Positions 10,831-21,700 of a stretch of DNA of 64,000 bases are shown here, piece by piece. Position 1 is the first letter of the stretch. Every line of letters begins with the position of its first letter. This DNA comes from Vanessa cardui. Lineage: Eukaryota > Arthropoda > Insecta > Lepidoptera > Nymphalidae. The stretch is taken from contig NC_061134.1 of the NCBI RefSeq assembly GCF_905220365.1, positions 4,541,001-4,605,000 on the forward strand, written 5' to 3'. The notes under the pieces were generated by a model. The model was not told where the DNA came from, ran no database searches, and worked only from the letters and a program-made list of their open reading frames with translations. Made by a program: the position numbers and the translations under genes.

Positions 10831-13800
10831 AATTTTTATTTCATTTATTTAACAATAATTGACTGTCCGGAACTTTTATCAAAATTCTATTTAAACGTCC
10901 CTCACATTAATTTCCGTACTATGAGCCATTTCTTTTATATCAGATTATGGAAAACGCAACTAGGTAGGAAATCCATTACATCGAGATTATCGTTGTTATA
11001 CATCACGATCAGTATGAAAGTAAACGATTTAGACATATGCCATGATTAAAAATCGGCATATGCAATGCAATCTGCATATGCAAATGCATAAAATACTATT
11101 TTCATAGCGTTATTGTACTTATATTAGGGTACTTTTTCATTAAAAGTGCTTATTTCCGTAGTTAGACGTGTAAGGCATTTAATATAAATAAACCATGGCC
11201 TAGACGGGATAAAGAAAATTGACGCATTTTTCAATGGCACCGTAGGAACTCTTCCTGAAGAGTTATCAGCAGGAATGGCGCCAAATTTCAAGTTTTGTCC
11301 GGTAACGTTAGTTGGCGTCGAAAGATTATTTTTAGCGTATGAATTGATATTAAGTTAATAACGTCACAAGTTTGCTGTGGAAAACCTGGAAAGATATATT
11401 ATTGTTTATTTATATTAAATAAGTTATTTCTTTTTCTAGGTTTTCTAGGTCTTAATAATTATAATTAATTAAAACTATAAGGTATAATTTAAATAAATGT
11501 CAAAACCTAATTATAAACGGTTTTTTGTTTGTGCATATTTTGTTCATAAAATGGTGAAACCATTTTTTGTGCATATTTGCATGTCTAGTCATGATAATCG
11601 CCCTCAATTCAATCAAAAAATAAAGAATTTTATTTGTGCTCAATTTTAATCGTATGTTTTTATTATTTATTATATAATTTCAGTTTAAAAAATGTTTAAT
11701 ATACATTTTTAATGATATTCTAATGCACGATGAGACTACCTGTAAAAAGTAGAACTTTTACCTTGATAATTTTGAAATGTAGGTATATAATTTATTTTTT
11801 GTATGTGATATTGTATCTACTGTTAGTTGTCGTCTTTATAAAAAAAGCAGTGTTCCAAATTGTCTCAAGTCGGTTAACAACAAAGCATAATTAAAATGAC
11901 ACTTATTCCTAAATAATAAGGCTTGTGAGTGTCGGGATATCCTGATACAAAAACGTTGAGAATCCGTTATCCTAGGGTATAAGATTAAATAACTAATAGA
12001 TTTAAACCTCCAGACCGGGGTTCGGCCATTAAGGTTTTTGTTTTAGAGACAAGAAAACCTGTTGTATTTTTTGTTTTATATGACGTTGTGATAAGTACAA
12101 AATTATTAATATAAAAAAAACAATGCTATAAAATAGTTGTATTTTTTTAGTAAATTATCGATGTCTTCGAATTATTTTATTTAGTATGAAAAATACACTT
12201 ATAATAAAATTATTTTTTGTATATAGCAACCGCAACACATACCTACTGTGATATTAAACTCAATTGAAATATGAAACTTATCATTCGTTAGTTTAATTTA
12301 ATTTTCTAAATATAGATAGCGGGTAGAGAATAACAGAATATGCTGTTATAATCCATTAATAGCTTCCAAGAGTAGAAAGATAGTAAATTGAAGGTATCAT
12401 GAACATTATTACATACTATAAAAGAAAGTCGCGACAGATTTTGATGCGGTTTTTTTAATAAATAGAGTGATTCGAGGGGAAGGTTTTATTTAATACATGG
12501 ACAATATAGTAGAGAAACATTATAGATATTTTATCAGAAATACATTATATTTTATGAATTATCGTGCAAATAGCAGAAACGTACTCAATCACTAAATATT
12601 GCGAGCGATTTTTGAACAGGAACTGTTAGAAGTAAAAATCAATTATGGTTAATCCTAAAATTATTACAACTTGTTTTTATTTTATTTGTTAGTAGCTTAG
12701 ATTTCTTGTGTTTAAATTATTTATCAATATATTACTCACTACCAAGAATAATGCTGAAAAGTTGAAATTAATATGTATAAACACAAACTTAGCTCACTAG
12801 AACTTAAAAATACCTACACAAATCAAGATAATATTGACAATATGACATAATATTGTTTTCATTTTTTATAGTATAGAAGTCTGAAGTTATATAATTAGTA
12901 CGTTAATAAACAATCAAGCTTTTTTGTAAAGCATTTCATCTTTTAAAATAAATTAAGAACCAAGTTTGTTATTCTTGTGCATTATCTTTACATCTTAATT
13001 AGTTAAGTAAAAAAAATGTATTTTTGAGTGCTAATAAAAATTCCTTCAGATAATTTTTTTCTAGACAGCATTCTGAATCAAATCACTCATATTTTAAGAA
13101 TCTTTATAGGTATTTCACTTTCAAATTTTTTTTTAATTAATTGAATAGCTATAACAGTAGTTTTGTAGTATCTTATAATTTATTTTTATTTATTTACTTA
13201 ATTTGTAAATTTCGAACTATTCTATAGTTTATAAAAAATGGCAACCCTGACTAATATATCTGTAATGTCCCTAAACTAAAATACAATAAAAACATCATTT
13301 GACAAGTCACATTATTGCATTGTACTTTATCAATTATCAGGCGTGACTTTCGATATTGTAGCCTTTAATTTATAATAAAATAATAAAACTGAGCCTGTAA
13401 TCTCGATCGTATCTATCAATCTCTGTCGTGGCTTCTAATCATCAATTCATCACAATGGTGAAATAATCTGTACCTTTTTGGCGCAAATATAAGCCAAACA
13501 AAAGAGAGAAAAAAAAATCTTAATTCCTATAATATTAATTTAAAGTGCAATGAGAAATTGTATTTTGTAAAGTACGTGATTAAACAAAGTCAATTTGTAC
13601 TAATGGTTAAATTTCAGCCTATAATAAATGTTATATTAAGTGGAGTGGTTAAATATATAGTCAGGGATTTCAATACAGCTGTACAAGTAAAATAAGGATT
13701 TCATCTCGTGCTGTTTAAAATGTACGTACGTAAAAAGTGATCCTTATATTAAAAGTATTAGCTGCAGTTATTGATAAAATCATCTCTGAAGTAGAGACAA

Positions 13801-13841
13801 CTCTAAAAATATTTTAATCATTGTTGTTCATCGGTTTCCAC
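10831..13841. other. AT-rich intergenic DNA
   Basis: No gene or clear repeat recognised. Octamer-like ATGCAAAT occurs near 11079, inside a dense run of GCATATGC-type words (11055-11090). I give this no functional weight. Confidence 0.5.
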
Positions 13842-13955
13842 CATTGGAATAGCGCGGTGAAATATGTTCCAAACCCTCTTCTTAATGAGAGAGCCTTAGC
13901 CTGAGCCTTAGCCCAGCTGTGGGAAATTTACAGGCTGTCATCTTACTTTTTTACT
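13842..13955 (+). repeat. Metulj-like SINE, 3' part
   Basis: GGTGAAATATGTTCCAAACC, CTCTTCTTAATGAGAGAGCC and CCCAGCTGTGGGAAATTTAC match the 3' half of the SINE at 20186-20514. A short duplication (GCCTTAGCCTGA GCCTTAGCC) sits inside. The tRNA head is missing. Confidence 0.7.
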
Positions 13956-15469
13956 TTACAATTTTTTTATTCATCGGTATGTAGTGCGTTCGATTTAAAG
14001 TAAGATGTTTTTGTTGCTATACAACAGTATATATTTTTACAGAACAATGGGGTTCTCCATGGCTGATTATAAATATAATTGTTTATTTTCGTTACCTAAG
14101 TTACGAGGATACGGCTCGGATCGCCTCATGGTTGGGTTACAGTTGTGCAGGTATCGCCGGTAGTGTGGCGGCAGTGCCATAGTAATAATATTATCACAAA
14201 CCTGACAGCGTTAACAATGGCTTCGCCCGCGCCCTAAGAAGACACAGCAGTAACTAGCAGTATTAACCGATAGTATATTAATCAGATTAACAAATAATTA
14301 GCATTGTTTTATCACGGTTTATCACGTTACTGCTTTTGTATTATGGAATGCTTTATATTTATTTCTTAGAGCCAATCTCTATCTCAGCCGCAATCTATTC
14401 TCCCAAACATTGAAATGGTTAAATATATTTATAGAATATTGCTCGAATTTAATTTTTTAAAAGTTTGTTATATAGGTACATATTTCGATATCGCGGAATT
14501 TCATTCTTATCTATATATTTTTGATATCGTTGTATATATTTTGTTTCTACTGTTAAAATATATCGTATACGTAAGTAAAAGTAATTAAATTGTCTGTATT
14601 TAAAACAAAATGTTATTGATTCGGTAATGACTAATGATAGTGTTAAGAGTATAACTGTATACACAATTACACACTAGCGCCCCTACATGTTGTTGTGCGC
14701 AGTTATTTTACCTCTGACACCTATCAAAGAGACTGCGCGTTAGGTTGGCATTACTGACTGTCTGAGTATTCAGAGCTTGAGATACGAAAAATTCAGTGAT
14801 TAACAAGGGTATGTAAAATAATGTTGCCTGCTAATAAATAATTCCTATAAGAAAAAAAATTATGTACTTCACTAAAATATTATAATTTAAGATTAATGAT
14901 TACTTAAAATTACAATATTTACAATTGAATAGTTTTGTACAATATGGATCATGTATATGGTATGGCATGCACTATATTTAGTAAAAGTATTTTCTAAGTG
15001 CGTTTAAGTGAAAACTTTAATTTAATGGTGAACGGTACCTTTAAGTGTCAATTATATGTTGTAGGTTTTCTAGTAGTTTTTCTGAGAAATCCATCAGCAC
15101 CATTACCGAAGAATTTGAAACTGCTGCTACCACGTCTTGAAAAACTTCCAAATCGAAAAAAGGTACATTCAATGGAAAGTGGATACCGATTTTGAGCTTT
15201 GTAGAATAACAAAATAAAATCCACGAAATGTACGCAGTCACGAAAGTGGTTCCAACGTTACAAAACTTTTAGAGTTAAAGATCGATATTGATTTTAAAAA
15301 TGGTCGTACTAAATAGGCTCTTTGACTGGTTTTTAAAAACCATTTTATATTATTTAGTAGAGGTTAAGGAACCCAGTAAAAGTATATTTTTTTAAATCTA
15401 GTACATATTTTCCGAAAAATATCATATTAAAAATTCCATATTTAAATAACGCGCGAAAACGTTACTTAA

Positions 15470-15660
15470 ACGATAATATGGCGCTGCAATGGGGTCGGTG
15501 ACGTCACTTTGCTGTATTTTAATCTGTGGTACATGTAGTAGAAAAGCAAGGTTTACGAGAAAGTGACTTCATCATAAGCCCGGCCAATCAGGAGCGTTTT
15601 GTGTCACGTGACAAACGTTTGAAAAAATGCATTTTTATTTATTGATTTTTGAATAAATTA
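15470..15660. repeat. Probable dispersed lepidopteran repeat
   Basis: The block has GGCGCTGCAATGGGGTCGGTGACGTCAC, interrupted here by nothing obvious, then CGGCCAATCAGGAGCG and TGTCACGTGACAAACG. I recall similar blocks as common in moth and butterfly genomes, but no second copy exists in the window, so the call is weak. Confidence 0.35.
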
Positions 15661-15935
15661 AGTATTATTTTCATTTAAAAAAATTTAAAAAAATGCGGCT
15701 GTAAATAATAAATCGTAATGGAAACATTTGACATAGTAATTTAGAGACATCACTACCTCAATGTTACGGAGAGACGGTCTATATATAACACTTTTAATCA
15801 ACATTTACTTCTTATTTTTGCATATTATTTATTTTGTTTTATTTTCTTCTGTTTTCAAACCTAAACTTACATCTTAAAAAAATAGTACTATAAATTTATA
15901 ATTTATAACTTGGCAACCCTAAGCAATTGAAATTT

Positions 15936-15945
15936 GTAAATCCCC
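15936..15945 (-). promoter_or_regulatory. Kappa-B-like site upstream of the IFI27-like gene
   Basis: On the minus strand the sequence reads GGGGATTTAC, close to the insect Rel/Relish kappa-B consensus. It lies about 67 bases upstream of the TATA box at 16012. A single match of this length can occur by chance. Confidence 0.3.
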
Positions 15946-16011
15946 TGACTTCGCAGTTCGCACTACTCGGTGCAAATGTAGTGTCTGAGTGTGAGTAATG
16001 CAGTCGGAACC

Positions 16012-16019
16012 TATAAATA
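16012..16019 (+). promoter_or_regulatory. TATA box of the IFI27-like gene
   Basis: TATAAATA lies about 30 bases upstream of a likely start near 16040-16050. It is followed by a leader that ends at the splice donor CCG|GTACGT at 16123/16124. The order TATA, leader, donor and a downstream coding exon makes this a credible promoter. Confidence 0.55.
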
Positions 16020-16219
16020 CGACGTTTTACTCGAGACACACCTATAGTTCACATTATTTAGTCGGATTTGTGTCATTATTTTGTGAGCAAGGATTTTTAA
16101 ATAATCTATCTAATTGTAAACCGGTACGTAGAATATTTTTTTTAATAATCGAGTAACTCCTGATATAATTTTAATTAGTTTTACGTTACTTTGTAAATCA
16201 TTTATGAAAATATGAATAT

Positions 16220-16490
16220 AGCATTTTACTCGGTGGTAGGGCTTTGTGTAAACCCGTCTGGGTAGGTACCACCCACTCATCAGTTATTCTACTGCCAAAT
16301 AGCAGTACTCAGTATTGTTGTGTTCCGGTCTGAAGGGTGAGTGAGCCAGTGCAACTACAGGCACAAGGGACATAACATCTTAGTTCCCAAGGTTGGTGGC
16401 ACATTGACGATGTAAGGAATAGTTAATATTTCTTATAGCGTAATTGTGTGATATGGGATGGTGACTACTTACCATATAAAATACCTTACA
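16220..16490 (+). repeat. SINE-like family 2, copy in IFI27-like intron 1
   Basis: TCGGTGGTAGGGCTTTGTG, GGGTAGGTACCACCCACTCA, GGTCTGAAGGGTGAGTGAGC and TTAGTTCCCAAGGTTGGTGG define a family of about 300 bases seen again at 21296-22022, 23314-23607, 28675-28745 and 41283-42505, with degenerate copies near 19570, 55670 and 60285. Confidence 0.7.
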
Positions 16491-16672
16491 TCCTTGTTCA
16501 TTTATACTTGAAATTTGAGACAAATGCTTCACATAATATTGTTACATGTACGTCATACTTTCTTATTAAACAACATGAATTAAATATGACAGGGTTTGAT
16601 TTTAGTCAGGAACAGCTTTAAGGTTAATTTTCACAAACAATTATCATTTCTAAAATGTTACAATTGCTTTAG

Positions 16673-16902
16673 AAAAAATGGGGCTTCTCACGGCGATAGC
16701 TGTTAATGCAGTTGGTGGAATCGTTATCTATGGCACGGGAGGCCTGGGGGCTGCCTGGGTCGCACCCTGGTTAGGTTTCGGAAGCGCAGGAATTGCTGGA
16801 GGCAGCATGGCAGCAGCTGCCCAGTCTTACTATGGAAACCTCGCGGCTGGCAGCATAATCTCAAAGTTGACAGCGATAGCTATGACTGCACCAACACCCT
16901 AG
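16673..16902 (+). CDS. IFI27/ISG12-like small membrane protein
   Basis: The coding exon begins after acceptor TTGCTTTAG (16672). The ATG is at 16678 and the 74-residue frame ends TAG at 16900-16902. The protein is almost entirely small and hydrophobic (Gly/Ala-rich). GFGSAGIAGGSMAAAAQ and YGNLAAGS match the core of the ISG12 family, whose vertebrate members are interferon-induced and sit in mitochondrial or nuclear membranes. A 5' UTR exon (about 16045-16123) and a 3' UTR exon (17516 to about 17600, poly(A) signal AATAAA at 17580-17585) complete the gene. The stop codon directly abuts the donor (TAG|GTAATA), so the whole CDS is in one exon. Intron 1 contains a SINE-like copy. The insect function is unknown; an immune role is inference from the family. 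Confidence 0.75.
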
Positions 16903-17515
16903 GTAATATTCTTTATTATGATGCTTATATTATATTAAAACTGAGATTAATCAATATGATAAGTAACTTGTTGATAAATATAATTATTATCTTGAATAAA
17001 ATGAGTGTAATGCATGTAATTTGAATACTTCATTTAACAATATAACAACATACTGTGTATTGTTGATCAGAGGTTTAATACATAAACAACATTTTTTACT
17101 TTTAATAATAATAATAACAACTAATATTTTGATTATAAAACAAAACAAAAATATGTATGATAAGTTAATTCAAACTTCATAAATTAAAGTAAAATGTATA
17201 TGGAGGTATAATTGCATATCAAAGATGTATATAAAAATCAAACTACAATTAAAAATTTAAGTTACATTTACAAGTAAAACTATATAAAAAGTATTTTTGT
17301 AAAATAAACATATATCTATACATTTTATCTGATATTATACAATGAAATAATTAATAAATGATTGAATTATTAGTAATTTTAGTGTTATTCAATGTAATAT
17401 GAATAATTCTGGAAATACCTACACATGAAATGAAATAAAAAATTATACATTATATTTCATAATGTAATTTTATTATATATTTTAAATAACATTTTCATTT
17501 CCTTTGCACATACAG

Positions 17516-17600
17516 GTATGGAGCAGCAGCAGCACTGAAAATGAAATGAAAATTCTATTTTGTGTGGATACATGCATGAAATAAATTTTATAGTGGATAA
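17516..17600 (+). other. 3' UTR exon and poly(A) signal of the IFI27-like gene
   Basis: Acceptor ACATACAG (17508-17515) is followed by a short GCAGCAGCAGCA run, and AATAAA lies at 17580-17585. It has no required coding role, because the stop is in the previous exon. Confidence 0.55.
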
Positions 17601-17961
17601 TACTTTTGTTTTATTAAAAATATCCCAAGGTGAAAAATGTGGAATGGAATAGTGATTTTTTTTTTAATTTTTATTCTTCATTTTTTTTAAATTGTATGTT
17701 TATGTCACTGAAAAATATAAAATAATTCTCATTAAGTCTTTGTGTTGGTTAAGAAATTTATATGTCAAATGGATTTGCTGGTTCAGAAGAATTGTGATAT
17801 TTAATAGCGGTTACATTATAATGTATTATGTAGGACTTTATTGTTTTTCTACGTTACATATTACTGAGATTTTACGCACTCTGTTGCAGTCAATGAACCA
17901 CAACTCATTCGGTCAAATGCAAGCGACCAAAAGTACATGAAAGTTGTTCGATTGCAACAAA

Positions 17962-18300
17962 TATAATAAGACACAAATTAGATGTAGCATCGGAAAATGC
18001 AATGGAATGAAAATAAAACCGGTTACTGCCGATTTACACAACCAATAGAAATAGCTCCCTATCGCGCCATTCGACGCTATTCGTCGGTATAGATTCACGC
18101 GTAAAAAGCAAGTGCACGTAAATCGACGCGTCAAATTGACGAATATATTAGGTCATATGATATTACAAGTTATTACGTTTGTGCAAAGATCATATTCGCG
18201 TGAGAAATAAATATTGATAATTTGGGATAGCGTACTTAAGTCGGATGTGATCGGTTTTACGAATTTTGCCGATGCGACATCTAAGTTGTGTCGTACTATA
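17962..18300 (+). mobile_element. MITE family M1, copy 1
   Basis: This 339-base element has terminal inverted repeats of about 36 bases (TATAATAAGACACAA at the left; the reverse complement of the right end reads TATAGTACGACACAA), both running on into TTAGATGT and GCATCGG. The same family occurs at 22600-22916 and 25970-26311, all three in the same orientation. No coding capacity. The TA ends suggest a TA-target superfamily. Confidence 0.8.
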
Positions 18301-18723
18301 CATACTAGAGCTTAATTAATTTGGTAAATTTTTGTTGAGTCCCAAAAAAGGCATTATTTTATATACATTTTATAAATACGAAAGTAAATTTGCTTGTCTG
18401 ACTGTCGCTCTCTTAGTCTTCATTGGATTGGCTTTTTTTATGGCAACTCACCTGATGAGAACTGACTACACATGATCTTGGTTACTGGTTGGTTGCAGTT
18501 TTAAAAAAAAAATGTAGGTACACTCTTCTTGAAGGTCGTAATGATTCTTACGCCCTTTACATCTAAAATTATTCCTATGTCATTCTTTAAGTTTCATTAT
18601 TTAAGTAAAAAGGTTCCTACGATGAAACGACCAATAAATAACAGAATGGAAATGATTCTACTTTATTTAAAATCATAATATTATTTTATAGATATACAAT
18701 AAAACTCCTGTCGAAATCTTTTT

Positions 18724-18729
18724 TTTATT
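18724..18729 (-). terminator. Poly(A) signal of ABCB gene A
   Basis: AATAAA on the minus strand, 62 bases downstream of the TAA at 18791-18793. Confidence 0.6.
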
Positions 18730-18790
18730 TACTAAAAAAGTATCCAATACTTAAGTAGGTATAATGGAAAAAAAAATGGTAAATTTTTGA

Positions 18791-21700
18791 TTAAAGTCCC
18801 ATCATAACGAGGTTAGAGTATAATCCTCTGAGTTGAATGAGCTGCTCATGTGTGCCGAGCTCTGCAACGCGCCCTTCGTGAAGGACACAAATTTTGTGGG
18901 CGTCTCGCACTGCGGTCAGGCGATGCGCTATGAGTACACACGTACGGTCGACTGAGGCGCTGTCCAGTGCCGCTTGCACTAACTAAAATAGTGATTATCA
19001 TGTGTCAAATCTATTCGATTATAGTTAACGAGACTAAGAACTAGCGCGCACTGGTGACTTTTGTCACGGTGACTGTTTCGTCACTCTTGTCGAGTCCTAT
19101 ATCCATAAATATGTATGGAGTTGCGCGCACGTTACGATGTGACAATTGGGTGACATTTGTGTCTGCATCTGTACATATTCACGGACTTGACAAGAGTGAC
19201 GAAACAGTCACCGTGACAAAAATAACCAGTTCGCGCTAGTTCTAATTTGTTTATTATCATGATCTGTGAAGGAAAATTAAAAATACCCGTATCACCATTT
19301 AAAAAACTGAGTTCAGCATCACTTTAGCAGTTGGGGTTCCTACTACGACTAAGACGTATAAGGCAGACACGTGTAGAGCAAGGATACAACAGACGTCCCA
19401 TACAACAAACGTAAGATTAAATATTAAATACATATATGATCATCCAAATTAAGAAAAAATATTTATATTTTTGTATTTCCTCCATGTAAGCAGTAATATA
19501 CCAATAATACTTAATATTTTTCTGCTTCATTTTAAAGGGCGAGAGAGCAAATCCAATTACAGGCATTTAATCATGGACTCCAAGGGGCATATCGGTAATT
19601 CTTAATATTTTGTACAGAGTCTATGGCTGAGACCACTGCCGATCAGGTGCACCATATTTTACAAATACATTAATAATTAATATATTGTTAACGCAAACCT
19701 TTGAAATACATTGCGTAGGAGCAAAATCAGAAATTGACAAATCAGAATGTTGATTGTACTCCTTTAGTAACGTAATTGCTTTACCAGTGTTTTATGGGCA
19801 TTTACCTAATGGAACCAATGAATCGATAGGCATAACCTATCTATCATTGACACTAGATTCAACTGAACTGTGCATAAATAATTGATACTTACTTATTTTA
19901 GTGTTTATTGTATTGTATTTACCTTTTGACTTTCATTGTCGAGTGCACTGGTCGCTTCGTCAAGTAGGAGTATGCAGGGATGTCGCACGAGAGCCCTTGC
20001 TATTGCCACCCTCTGCTTTTGGCCGCCAGATAACTGTACACCTCTCATACCTATTTCAGTCTCATAACCCTGTTATATCAATTGAGATGTATCAATATCA
20101 CTATCAGGTTTCTAGTCTTGTTCAATTGCTAAATCATTAGATGTGTACCTATTTATTTGAGTCAGAATATGAATGTACAATGAGAGTCGAGATGGCTCAG
20201 TGGTTAGAACGCGTGCATCTTAACCGATGATTGCGGGTTCAAACCCAGGCAAGCACCGCTGACTCATGTGCATAATTTGTCTTTATAATTCATTTTATGC
20301 TCAGCGGTGAAGGAAAACATCGTGAGGATTCTATGAAATTTGTCACATGCAACCTGCATGTGACAAATTTCATAGAAATTCTGCCACATGTGTATTCTAC
20401 CAACCCGCATTTGAACAGCGTGGTGGAATATGTTCTAAACCTTCTCCTCAAAGGGATAGGAGGCCTTTAGCCCAGCAGTGGGAATTTACAGGCTGTTGTT
20501 GTTGTTGTTGTTATAAATGTACAAATTTGCTTAACGCAATTAAGGATATATTCACTCTTCTAAATCCCTCACTGAAATGAATTGAAAGTTACCCGTGGCA
20601 AAGAAACAATGAAATTGTGAATGTGGGCTTGTTTCGCCGCTTCGATCACATCCGCTTCCGATACTGTCCGCGAATTATCACCGTAGGCGATGTTCTCGAG
20701 TATGCTACGATCAAAGAGCACAGGCTCTTGGGCTACTAAGCCGAAACTAGCACGTACATCGTTGAGGCGTAATTTATTAAGAGACACATCATCTAAAAAC
20801 TGTAGAAACATAATAAAATAACGGTATAGTTTAATCCTATTTGGTACCAATCCATCTCGATTGTTAGATTTACCTTCACCAAGTTTAAAATACAATATGC
20901 AATTATGAGTACGCATTCCTGACAGACTTGTGGCATCCCATTAAAGTAACAAAAAATTTGAAGATTTTTTTATGAAAAAAATTAGTATCGCTTAATTGCC
21001 TCACTAACGAATAATAGAATCAAAATGCTTCAAACTATAGACTACTTATAGATATTTATTTTTGTACACCTCTGGAATGAAGTTTCTAATGGGCAGTCTT
21101 CAAAAAATTTAGTTATGTTAGTGAAAAACTTACGACTTCACCATCATCGGGGTCGTAATATCTCTGTAATAATTGAATAACTGTACTCTTTCCGCAACCG
21201 CTCTCACCAACAATCGCAATCGTTTTGCCGCGATTTATCTGTATAGAAAACCAATTTATCTTTAGCGAACTTGACTCTCACCAATATTCGGACATTTTTT
21301 TTTTATGGTATAGGTTGGCGGACGAGCAGATGGGCCACCTGATGGTAAGTGGTCACCATGACCCATAGACAATGGCGCTGTAAGAAACATTAACCGTTCC
21401 TTAAATCGTCAATGCGTCAACAACCCTGGGAACTAAGATATTATGCCCCTTGTGCCTGTAGTTACACTGGCTCATTTATCCTTCAAACCGCAACACAACA
21501 ATACTGAATACTGTTATCCTACTACTATTATAAAGGCGAAAGTTTGTATGTATGGATGTTTGTTACTCTTTCACGTAAAAACTACTGAATGGATTTGAAT
21601 GAAACTTTACCACAATATAGCTTATACATCAGAATAACACATAGGCTACAATTTTTGAGGTTTCTAATGTGAGGTCGTAAAAAACACATTTTTTGCGCTT

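Noticed and set aside
11055..11090. Octamer (ATGCAAAT) cluster as an enhancer
   Set aside because: Short words in AT-rich DNA with no nearby gene; chance is likely.
20186..20260. Possible tRNA gene in the SINE at 20186
   Set aside because: Same head occurs at 54710 and 24392 with shared downstream body; a SINE.
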